Positions 1-5,389 of a stretch of 5,389 bases of DNA are shown here, piece by piece. The notes beneath the pieces are model-generated. The model was given only the letters and a program-made list of their open reading frames with translations. It did no database searches and was not told where the DNA came from. Position numbers and translations under genes: made by a program. The DNA is from JAIOIW01 sp050304175 (GTDB lineage: Bacteria; Pseudomonadota; Alphaproteobacteria; Rhizobiales; Rhizobiaceae): assembly GCA_050304175.1 (NCBI GenBank), contig JBNLDE010000212.1:1-5389 (forward strand), in the 5' to 3' direction. Position 1 is the stretch's first letter. Each line of letters opens with the position of its first letter.

Positions 1-81
1 CCCGACGACAGGGCTGCGCGCCTCGGCCGCGGCCCGCGCTACCTAGTCGGCGACACGCCAGAAAAGTCGGCGCAAACCTGA
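1..81 (+). CDS. possible 3' end of an upstream gene (unidentified)
   Basis: The first reading frame is open from the window edge through 26 codons to a TGA at 79-81. Its third codon positions are about 80% G or C, as in the neighbouring genes, and a GC-rich palindrome starts five bases after the stop. Both points fit the tail of a + strand gene. The predicted tail ends RYLVGDTPEKSAQT, which I do not recognise. The other two + frames look less gene-like: frame 2 stops at 44-46 and frame 3 is Arg/Pro-rich. With only 26 codons this could be chance. No function can be given. Confidence 0.35.
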   Translation, partial: PDDRAARLGRGPRYLVGDTPEKSAQT

Positions 82-85
82 AACG

Positions 86-99
86 CGCCCGCGCGGGCG
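86..99. terminator. 14-bp perfect GC palindrome, possible weak terminator hairpin
   Basis: CGCCCGCGCGGGCG equals its own reverse complement. As RNA it could form a 5-bp all-GC stem with a GCGC loop, starting five bases after the putative upstream stop. A short T-rich stretch (CCTTT, 106-110) follows seven bases later, so this is not a classic intrinsic terminator. It could instead be a protein-binding palindrome upstream of nadE. Confidence 0.35.
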
Positions 100-100
100 A

Positions 101-129
101 TTGCGCCTTTCCGCCGCCCGCGCTAAGCG
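101..129 (+). promoter_or_regulatory. candidate nadE promoter, leaderless arrangement
   Basis: TTGCGC (101-106) and TAAGCG (124-129) are separated by 17 bp and could serve as relaxed -35 and -10 elements. The -10-like hexamer ends six bases before the nadE ATG, so transcription would start at or beside the A of the ATG. No Shine-Dalgarno sequence precedes nadE, which fits. The match to the sigma-70 consensus is poor: TTG in the -35 and TA in the -10. The main support is that the same GCTA-to-ATG spacing recurs at two other starts in the window. Confidence 0.35.
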
Positions 130-135
130 TTCGCC

Positions 136-1809
136 ATGACCGAAGCACCAGACATATTGCGCATCGCCGTTGCCCAGCTCAATCCGACCGTCGGCGACGT
201 CACGGGCAACCTGAAACTCGCCCGCGAGGCCCGGGCCGACGCGGCGCGCCACGGCGCCGACCTGGTTGTGTTCCCCGAACTGTTTATCGCCGGCTATCCG
301 CCGGAAGATCTGGTGCTGAAACCGGCTTTCGTGCGCGCCTGCGAGAATGCGGTCGGCGAACTGGCCGCAGAAACCGGTGACGGCGGCCCCGGCGTCGTGA
401 TCGGCACGCCGCTTCGCCGCGACACCGGGCTGCACAATTCGGTCGTTTTGCTGGATGGCGGCAAGATCGTCGCCGAGCGCCACAAGGTCGATCTGCCCAA
501 CTATGGCGAGTTCGATGAAAAGCGCGTGTTCCAACCGGGTCCGATGCCGGGGCCCGTCAATTTCCGCGGCGTGAGGCTGGGCCTGCCGGTCTGCGAGGAC
601 ATCTGGGGCGAGCTCGGCGTCTGCGAAACCCTGGCAGAGAGCGGCGCGGAACTCCTGCTGGTGCCCAATGGCTCGCCCTATTACCGGGGCAAGGTCGACA
701 TCCGCCACCAGGTGGTGATCCGCCAGGTGATCGAAAGCGGCCTGCCGATGCTCTACGTCAACATGGTCGGCGGACAGGATGAGCTGGTGTTCGACGGCGC
801 GAGCTTTGCCATCGGCGCCGACAAGTCGCTTGCCTTCCAGATGAGCCAGTTCGAAGCGCAGACCACTGTGACGACCTGGAAGCGCACGGCGGATGGCTGG
901 ATCTGCCGCGACGGGCCGATGTCTCGGATCCCCGATGCCGAGGAAGCCGATTACCGCGCCTGCATGCTCGGCCTGCGCGACTACGTCAACAAGAACGGCT
1001 TCAAGAACGTCGTGCTCGGCCTGTCCGGCGGCATCGACTCGGCGATCTGCGCGGCGCTGGCCGTCGATGCGCTCGGCGAGGAACGTGTCCGCTGCATCAT
1101 GCTGCCCTACCGTTACACCTCCAGGGAATCCTTCGCCGATGCGGAGGCCTGCGCCCGCGCGCTCGGTTGCCGCTACGACATCGTGCCGATCGAGGAACCG
1201 GTGCAGGGGTTCACCCATGCCCTCACCCAGCTGTTCGAAGGAACCGAAGAAGGTATCACGGAAGAAAACCTGCAGAGCCGGACACGCGGAACGATCCTGA
1301 TGGCGATCTCCAACAAATTCGGCTCGATGGTCGTCACCACCGGCAACAAGAGCGAGATGAGCGTCGGCTACGCCACGCTCTACGGCGACATGAATGGCGG
1401 CTTCAACCCGATCAAGGACCTCTACAAGATGCAGGTCTATTCACTGTCGCGCTGGCGCAACGCGCACCTGCCGCCCACGGCGCTCGGACCGACCGGCGAG
1501 GTGATCCCGCAAAATATAATCGACAAGGCCCCGTCCGCCGAACTGAGGCCTGACCAGACCGACCAGGATTCGCTGCCCCCCTACCCGGTTCTCGACGACA
1601 TCCTGGAGTGTCTGGTGGAGCGCGAAATGGGAGTCGGCGACATCGTTGCGCGCGGCCATGATCGTGATCTGGTCCACCGCATCGAGCATTTGCTATATGT
1701 CGCCGAATACAAGCGCCGCCAGTCGGCGCCCGGCGTGAAAATCACGAAGAAAAATTTCGGCCGCGACCGCCGCTACCCGATCACCAACCGGTACCGGGAC
1801 CGCACTTGA
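136..1809 (+). CDS. nadE: glutamine-dependent NAD+ synthase
   Basis: This enzyme performs the last step of NAD+ synthesis: deamido-NAD+, ATP and glutamine give NAD+, AMP, PPi and glutamate. It is cytosolic. The 557-residue protein has both domains of the glutamine-using form. An N-terminal nitrilase-type glutaminase (about residues 8-270) shows the full catalytic triad: Glu48 in FPELFIAGYPPEDL, Lys117 in HKVDLPNYGEFDE and Cys153 in LPVCEDIWGE. A C-terminal synthetase domain (about 275-545) carries the ATP-pyrophosphatase loop SGGIDS at 297-302 and GNKSE at 403-407, and ends in the usual KITKKNFGRDRRYPITNRYR-type tail. Length is normal for the two-domain family; the short ammonia-only type lacks the first domain. 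The ATG at 136 puts the conserved RIAVAQLNPTVGD strand just inside the N-terminus, as expected. No Shine-Dalgarno sequence is seen. The next gene starts 87 bp downstream. No sign of truncation or frameshift. Confidence 0.97.
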   Translation: MTEAPDILRIAVAQLNPTVGDVTGNLKLAREARADAARHGADLVVFPELFIAGYPPEDLVLKPAFVRACENAVGELAAETGDGGPGVVIGTPLRRDTGLHNSVVLLDGGKIVAERHKVDLPNYGEFDEKRVFQPGPMPGPVNFRGVRLGLPVCEDIWGELGVCETLAESGAELLLVPNGSPYYRGKVDIRHQVVIRQVIESGLPMLYVNMVGGQDELVFDGASFAIGADKSLAFQMSQFEAQTTVTTWKRTADGWICRDGPMSRIPDAEEADYRACMLGLRDYVNKNGFKNVVLGLSGGIDSAICAALAVDALGEERVRCIMLPYRYTSRESFADAEACARALGCRYDIVPIEEPVQGFTHALTQLFEGTEEGITEENLQSRTRGTILMAISNKFGSMVVTTGNKSEMSVGYATLYGDMNGGFNPIKDLYKMQVYSLSRWRNAHLPPTALGPTGEVIPQNIIDKAPSAELRPDQTDQDSLPPYPVLDDILECLVEREMGVGDIVARGHDRDLVHRIEHLLYVAEYKRRQSAPGVKITKKNFGRDRRYPITNRYRDRT

Positions 1810-1824
1810 CGCGTATTAACGCGT
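1809..1824. repeat. small inverted repeat at the nadE stop codon
   Basis: ACGCGT, an ATTA loop and a second ACGCGT form a 6-bp stem whose first base is the last base of the nadE TGA. No run of T follows (the next bases are TCTAAACTG), so a strong intrinsic terminator is not supported. Each ACGCGT is itself palindromic, so the two copies are also a direct repeat at 10-bp spacing. The right half overlaps the CtrA-like box, so the DNA may matter more as a binding site than as an RNA hairpin. Confidence 0.4.
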
Positions 1825-1831
1825 TCTAAAC
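1816..1831 (+). promoter_or_regulatory. CtrA-like box upstream of the cyclase gene
   Basis: TTAA (1816-1819), seven bases, then TAAAC (1827-1831) matches the alphaproteobacterial CtrA consensus TTAA-N7-TTAAC at eight of nine defined positions. It lies 66-81 bases upstream of the cyclase ATG, a plausible place to regulate that promoter. CtrA is known in many alphaproteobacteria to control cell-cycle, motility and c-di-GMP genes, so the target makes sense. TTAA is rare in DNA this GC-rich, but the gap is AT-richer than its surroundings, so a chance match is possible. Confidence 0.4.
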
Positions 1832-1872
1832 TGTCTCTCTCAATCTGCTCTTCAGCCTTTTATTGATATCTC

Positions 1873-1887
1873 CTCCCCCGCAGGGAG
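1873..1887 (+). promoter_or_regulatory. cyclase Shine-Dalgarno site, possibly within a hairpin
   Basis: AGGGAG (1882-1887) lies nine bases before the ATG at 1897 and is the only clear Shine-Dalgarno sequence in the window. It supports this start. CTCCC at 1873-1877 is perfectly complementary to GGGAG at 1883-1887 across a five-base loop (CCGCA), so the mRNA could fold a 5-bp stem hiding the site. This may be simple chance in a C-rich leader. Confidence 0.55.
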
Positions 1888-1896
1888 AAGACTGTC

Positions 1897-3399
1897 ATGA
1901 CCGAAACGAATTCCGGCCACGGAGGGCGCAAGGCATCCAGCCTGACAAGAAGCGTCTATGTCGCCGCTGCCGCCGTCGTGCTCGCCCTTGTCGCCACCGT
2001 GGTGCTCGTCGCCGATCTCGCCAGTCGTGAAGCCGACCGGTTCGCGTTGCGGGCCGAAAAGAACATGATCAGGCTGGAGTTCGAAAACCAGCGCGACATT
2101 GCGGTGCGCGAGCAGGCCGAGATCAGCTACTGGGACGATGCCGTCGAGGCGCTGGTCAGGCGCGATACTCCCGACCCGGAACTTGTCACCGAAGAAATGC
2201 GGGACTGGGTCGCGGCGGATTTCGGATTTTCCATCCTGGCGCTGGTTCACCCCGACAGCCGGCTGGCCGTGGCGATCGTAAACGGCCAAACCGCGACCGG
2301 CGTCACCGACCTGTCTTTCGTGCAGGAAAATGCCGGACTGGTCGACAAGGCGCGGCAGCTCTACCGGGCCCGGCGCATCGGCACTGCGAAGGGATACCGC
2401 GCGCCAGCGCTGCGCGGCGGCATGACCGTGCCGGGTATCCACGCCGCGGAATTTGTGCTGCACGACAATATTCCGGGGATCGCGACGGCCCAGGTCATCG
2501 TTCCCGATGGTCCCGACCTGTCCGTCCAGGATGGCCAGGAGTTCGTTCTTGTTGGATTCAAGCCGTTCACCGCGGCGCGACTGGGCGAAATGGCCGAGCG
2601 CCTCGCCATCTTCGAGCCCGGCATCACGGCGATATCTGAAACAGTGGATGCGCCGCCCCATCTGGTCGTGGAAGCTGGAGACGGCCGGCCCGTTTTCGTC
2701 TTCACCTGGCGGCCGCGCGCACCGCGGCCGTACATATTGCGCGGCGTCACGCCGTTTGCCACGCTTTTGTGCCTGATCACCATTCTTGCTCTCGTCTACA
2801 TCGTTCGCCGCCATGGCAAGACGCTGTCGGCACTGGCCGAGAGCGAGGCTGCGAACCGGTTCATGGCCAAGCATGACGCGCTCACCGGCCTGGCGAACCG
2901 TTTTCGCTTCGACGAGGAAATCGAGTCGCGCGCGGACCGAAAGGGCGGACGGCCATTCGCGGTCGCCTGCATTGACCTGGACCGGTTCAAGCCGGTCAAT
3001 GACACTTGGGGCCATCACGCCGGCGACGAAGTCCTGAAGACGGTCGCTGCCCGATTTGCGAAGCGCGTCGGCGGGCATGGCTTCGTTGCGCGCACTGGCG
3101 GCGACGAGTTCATGGCGATCATCGAGACCGATCTCGGCGACGACGACCTGAAATGGCTTGGCGACGGCCTCGTCGAAGACGCATCGCAGCCGGTCGTGTT
3201 CCAGGGCGTGGACATTCGCATCGGCGCCAGCGTCGGAATCGCGAAATGGCCCGATCACGGCCATTGCACACGCGAGCTGATCGCCGCCGCCGACGCGCTG
3301 CTCTACGAGGGCAAGAACTCCGGCCGGGGCCGCGCAATCGTGGCCGCGCCGGCGCTGTCGCCGGACAGCGACGGCATGTTCGTCGAAATTCGCGCCTGA
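1897..3399 (+). CDS. membrane diguanylate cyclase, CHASE4-type sensor plus GGDEF
   Basis: The protein likely makes the second messenger c-di-GMP from two GTP in response to a signal sensed outside the inner membrane. The 500 residues read as a short basic N-terminus, TM1 (about 20-40), a periplasmic region (about 43-283), TM2 (about 284-303), a short coiled linker and a GGDEF domain (about 320-485). The periplasmic part looks like CHASE4: YWDDAVEAL at 78-86 is its hallmark, followed by a DFGFSILALVHPDSRL strand. The catalytic domain is intact: DALTGLANR (327-335), the metal-binding Asp360 in IDLDRFKPVND, GHHAGDE (372-378), and GGDEF at 401-405. The inhibitory RxxD site, expected at 392-395, reads GGHG, so product feedback there is unlikely. 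There is no HAMP or EAL domain. A good Shine-Dalgarno sequence supports the start. The signal sensed is unknown. The GGDEF call is firm; the CHASE4 call rests on the WDD motif and topology. Confidence 0.93.
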   Translation: MTETNSGHGGRKASSLTRSVYVAAAAVVLALVATVVLVADLASREADRFALRAEKNMIRLEFENQRDIAVREQAEISYWDDAVEALVRRDTPDPELVTEEMRDWVAADFGFSILALVHPDSRLAVAIVNGQTATGVTDLSFVQENAGLVDKARQLYRARRIGTAKGYRAPALRGGMTVPGIHAAEFVLHDNIPGIATAQVIVPDGPDLSVQDGQEFVLVGFKPFTAARLGEMAERLAIFEPGITAISETVDAPPHLVVEAGDGRPVFVFTWRPRAPRPYILRGVTPFATLLCLITILALVYIVRRHGKTLSALAESEAANRFMAKHDALTGLANRFRFDEEIESRADRKGGRPFAVACIDLDRFKPVNDTWGHHAGDEVLKTVAARFAKRVGGHGFVARTGGDEFMAIIETDLGDDDLKWLGDGLVEDASQPVVFQGVDIRIGASVGIAKWPDHGHCTRELIAAADALLYEGKNSGRGRAIVAAPALSPDSDGMFVEIRA

Positions 3400-3400
3400 C

Positions 3401-3420
3401 CCCGCTTTCGCGAAGCCGGG
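3401..3420. terminator. imperfect hairpin after the cyclase gene
   Basis: CCCGCTT pairs with AAGCCGGG around a TCGCG loop, giving seven base pairs with one bulged C (3417). It starts two bases after the cyclase TGA. No T-tract follows, so termination is doubtful. It overlaps the -35 region proposed for the transporter gene. Confidence 0.3.
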
Positions 3421-3436
3421 CCGCGCGCTATAGCGC
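3406..3436 (+). promoter_or_regulatory. candidate MFS promoter with 12-bp palindrome over the -10
   Basis: TATAGC (3429-3434) is a good -10-like hexamer. A weak -35-like TTTCGC (3406-3411) sits 17 bp upstream. The hexamer ends six bases before the ATG at 3441, so the transcript could begin at the start codon. No Shine-Dalgarno sequence is present. The hexamer is inside a perfect palindrome, GCGCTATAGCGC (3425-3436), which could be an operator for a dimeric repressor or could simply come from a TATA core flanked by GC-rich DNA. Confidence 0.45.
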
Positions 3437-3440
3437 CGCC

Positions 3441-4688
3441 ATGGCCGCTTTCCCTTTCCTGCGCGACAACGCCCGCTGGCTCGCCGGCGGTTTTCTGCTG
3501 ACCCTGTTTTCCAGCTACGGCCAGACCTTCTACATCGCCCTGTCGAGCGGCCATATCCGCGCGGAACTCGGCCTCAGCCACGGGGAATTCGGCTGGCTCT
3601 ATTTGGGCGCCACGCTGTCCAGCGCGGCCATGATCCCGGTGGCTGGACGGTTCGCCGACACGGTCCCGGTCGAACGCTATGCCGCGATAGTCATTCTGGG
3701 CCTGGCCGGGTCGATGGTCGCGCTGGCCAATGCCCACTCCCTGCCTGTCCTGTTTGTGAGCCTGGCCGCCCTGCGCTTCTTCGGCCAGGGCCTGATGGGG
3801 CACGCCGCGATGACCGCGATCGGGCGCTGGTTCGTCGCCAGCCGGGGACGCGCCGTGTCGACGGCCGCCATGGGAATACAGTTCGGCGAAAGCGTGATGC
3901 CGGTCAGTTTTGTCGCGATCGCGACGCTGGTCGGCTGGCGCGAAAGCTGGCTGACCAATGCCGGGTTTCTGTTCGTCATCGTCCTGCCTGCCGTCTATCT
4001 GCTGATGCGCGTGCCGCGCACGGCCCAGGCATCGGAAGTGTCGGTGAAGCCGCAAGGTCGCCAATGGAGCCGCAATGAAACGCTGCGCGATCCCCTGTTC
4101 TGGCTGCTGTCCATCGGCATGCTCGCGCCGCCGATTTTCGGAACGATCATCTTTTTCCACCAGGTCTACCTGGCCGAGTTGCGCGGATGGGCACTCGGCC
4201 AATTCGCCGGCTCGACCCCGATCCTGTCGATTTGCGCGGTCTGCTCCACCTATGTCTCCGGAATCCTGACCGACCGCTACAACACCGCATTGCTGCTGCC
4301 CGCGATGCTTGTCCTGTTGGCCATCGGTTTGCTGACCCTCTCCTTTGTCGGCTCTGCCTGGGCGATCCTGGTGTTCATGGCGATGATCGGGTTCGCGTTC
4401 GGCATCTATGCTACGGCGTTCGGCGCGATCTGGCCCGAGCTCTACGGCACCCGGCATCTTGGCGCGATCAAATCGGCGGTGACGTCGATGATGGTGATTT
4501 CGACGGCACTCGGGCCCGGTCTCACCGGTCACTTGATCGACCGCGGCGTCCCCTACCCGGCCCAGATCGCGGCGATGGGCATCTATTGCACCTTCGCGGC
4601 CGCGCTAATGGCCGTGGCGGTTCGTATCTCCGCGCGGCGCACCCGCGCCCTTGAAATGGCTACACCTTCTGCTAGACCGCAATCATGA
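3441..4688 (+). CDS. MFS transporter, substrate unknown
   Basis: This is an inner-membrane secondary transporter of the major facilitator superfamily, 415 residues, with about twelve hydrophobic segments: roughly 13-34, 50-72, 80-97, 101-122, 139-163, 168-189, then a polar central loop (190-217), and 219-239, 253-275, 283-301, 306-329, 343-366, 372-394. Motif-A-like loops follow helix 2 (GRFADTVPVERY, 69-80) and helix 8 (GILTDRYN, 274-281), showing the two-fold MFS repeat. RFFGQGLMGH (112-121) in helix 4 resembles members loosely grouped with monocarboxylate or oxalate-type carriers, but this does not fix the substrate. The frame stays open far upstream, inside the cyclase gene, but that part is Arg-rich and not membrane-like. 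ATG 3441 is chosen because the hydrophobic fold begins there and a promoter-like element precedes it. Its TGA overlaps the gltX ATG (ATGA), so translational coupling is possible. Confidence 0.9.
   Translation: MAAFPFLRDNARWLAGGFLLTLFSSYGQTFYIALSSGHIRAELGLSHGEFGWLYLGATLSSAAMIPVAGRFADTVPVERYAAIVILGLAGSMVALANAHSLPVLFVSLAALRFFGQGLMGHAAMTAIGRWFVASRGRAVSTAAMGIQFGESVMPVSFVAIATLVGWRESWLTNAGFLFVIVLPAVYLLMRVPRTAQASEVSVKPQGRQWSRNETLRDPLFWLLSIGMLAPPIFGTIIFFHQVYLAELRGWALGQFAGSTPILSICAVCSTYVSGILTDRYNTALLLPAMLVLLAIGLLTLSFVGSAWAILVFMAMIGFAFGIYATAFGAIWPELYGTRHLGAIKSAVTSMMVISTALGPGLTGHLIDRGVPYPAQIAAMGIYCTFAAALMAVAVRISARRTRALEMATPSARPQS
4651..4678 (+). promoter_or_regulatory. candidate gltX promoter inside the end of the MFS gene
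   Basis: TTGAAA (4651-4656) matches five of six bases of the -35 consensus. After a 16-bp spacer, TAGACC (4673-4678) could be a relaxed -10 (three of six), preceded by TGC as in extended -10 promoters. It ends six bases before the gltX ATG, the same geometry as at nadE and the MFS gene. It lies in codons for the polar, probably poorly conserved C-terminal tail of the transporter. gltX has no Shine-Dalgarno sequence, so it would be read either as a leaderless message or by coupling to the MFS stop. Confidence 0.4.
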
Positions 4689-5389
4689 CAGTCACCGTTC
4701 GTTTCGCGCCGTCGCCGACCGGCAACATCCATATCGGCAATGCCCGCACCGCTTTGTTCAACTGGCTCTTTGCCAGGCAACATGGCGGCCGCTTCGTGCT
4801 GCGCTTCGACGACACCGATCAGGCGCGGTCGAAACAGGATTTTGCCGACCAGATCGCCCGGGACCTGGCCTGGCTCGGCATCAAACCGGACATGGTCGCC
4901 TACCAGTCGGCACGGTTCGACGCCTATGACGCGGTCGCCGAAAAGCTGAAGCGGGCCGGCCTGCTCTACCCCTGCTACGAAACCGCCGAGGAACTGGAAC
5001 GCCGGCGCAAGATCCGGCTGACGCGCCGGCTACCGCCGGTCTATGGCCGGGAAGCGCTGAAGCTCACCAGTGACGACCGGGCCAGGCTGGAATCCGAGGG
5101 GCGAAAGCCGCACTGGCGTTTCCTGCTTCCCAACTTCGCCAGCGATCCGCTCGACACGCAGCGCACCGAAATCCATTGGGACGATGTCGTGCGCGGCAAA
5201 CAGACGGTCGACCTGGCCTCGATGTCCGATCCTGTGCTGATCCGCGAGGACGGAACCTCTCTCTACACACTGCCTTCGGTGGCCGACGACATCGAGATGG
5301 GCGTGACCCATATCATTCGCGGTTACGACCACGTCACCAACACCGGCGCGCAACTCGCCATTTTCAGGGCGCTGGGCGCCACCGAACCC
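4685..5389 (+). CDS. gltX: glutamyl-tRNA synthetase, 5' part (cut by window edge)
   Basis: The enzyme charges tRNA with glutamate using ATP, in the cytosol. In bacteria lacking GlnRS, a GluRS may also mischarge tRNA-Gln for the GatCAB amidotransferase. The 235 visible residues hold the class I catalytic domain start: FAPSPTGNIHIGNARTALFN (7-26), including the HIGH-type motif HIGN (16-19), RFDDTDQARSK (40-50), LPPVYGREALKL, and IRGYDHVTNT (211-220). The KMSKS loop and anticodon-binding domain lie beyond the window; about half of the usual 440-480 residues is seen. The zinc site of the E. coli type is not conserved: only Cys97 remains of the CxC pair and no Cys is seen further on. RGYDH has Tyr214 where Glu is usual (RGEDH). 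Alphaproteobacteria often carry two gltX copies, and which one this is cannot be told. The start is set by the conserved N-terminus; it overlaps the transporter stop by four bases (ATGA). Confidence 0.95.
   Translation, partial: MTVTVRFAPSPTGNIHIGNARTALFNWLFARQHGGRFVLRFDDTDQARSKQDFADQIARDLAWLGIKPDMVAYQSARFDAYDAVAEKLKRAGLLYPCYETAEELERRRKIRLTRRLPPVYGREALKLTSDDRARLESEGRKPHWRFLLPNFASDPLDTQRTEIHWDDVVRGKQTVDLASMSDPVLIREDGTSLYTLPSVADDIEMGVTHIIRGYDHVTNTGAQLAIFRALGATEP

Noticed and set aside
43..1218. Long open frame on the - strand (391 codons) opposite nadE
   Set aside because: It is the shadow of a GC-rich gene: the + strand frame holds the full NAD synthase with its catalytic residues, while the - strand product has no recognisable motif.
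1810..1896. Small RNA or riboswitch in the gap before the cyclase
   Set aside because: Only two short stems are present and no known c-di-GMP or other riboswitch core is recognisable in 87 bases.
152..2742. Shared 11-mer ACATATTGCGC at 152-162 and 2732-2742
   Set aside because: Both copies are inside coding sequence (DILR in nadE, YILR in the cyclase) with no flanking similarity; treated as chance.
1852..3264. 470-codon - strand frame opposite the cyclase
   Set aside because: The + strand frame has two membrane segments and a complete GGDEF domain; the - strand product is a low-complexity His/Asp/Arg-rich shadow.
3006..3440. N-terminal extension of the MFS frame into the cyclase gene
   Set aside because: The extension is Arg-rich, overlaps the GGDEF coding sequence and adds no MFS-like segment. 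ATG 3441 gives a normal-length transporter.
3303..4532. 409-codon - strand frame opposite the MFS transporter
   Set aside because: It is extremely rich in Arg, Gln, His and Asp, typical of the antisense of a hydrophobic protein, and matches no family I know.

Overview
This is a GC-rich window with compact, co-directional genes. All four recognisable genes lie on the + strand. The style suggests an alphaproteobacterium, possibly Rhizobiales-like. The reasons are strong G/C preference at third codon positions, a two-domain glutamine-using NAD+ synthase, a glutamyl-tRNA synthetase with the RFDDTD and LPPVY signatures, a CtrA-like box, and start codons that mostly lack a Shine-Dalgarno sequence. 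The genus cannot be named from the sequence alone.

Layout: positions 1-81 may hold the last codons of an upstream gene, followed by a perfect GC-rich palindrome at 86-99. nadE (136-1809) encodes NAD+ synthase. An AT-richer gap (1810-1896) holds a small stem-loop, a near-consensus CtrA box and a Shine-Dalgarno sequence. It leads into a membrane-bound diguanylate cyclase with a CHASE4-type sensor (1897-3399). A 41-bp gap carrying a hairpin and a 12-bp palindrome precedes a 12-helix MFS transporter (3441-4688). The transporter's TGA overlaps the ATG of gltX (4685 to the window edge), which is cut off after 235 codons.

How the genes relate: nadE and gltX are housekeeping genes (NAD synthesis, tRNA charging). 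The cyclase and the MFS transporter between them are signalling and transport genes with no obvious metabolic link to either. The same-strand layout and tight spacing permit read-through, but the control signals suggest several separate transcription starts.

The most interesting non-coding pattern is that the three starts without a Shine-Dalgarno sequence (nadE, MFS, gltX) each have GCTA at exactly -14 to -11 from the ATG. This fits a -10 promoter element placed so that transcription would begin at or next to the start codon (leaderless mRNA). The cyclase, the only gene with a clear Shine-Dalgarno sequence, lacks this element and instead has the CtrA-like box and a real leader. I see no mobile element, CRISPR array, RNA gene or clearly new multi-gene system here.
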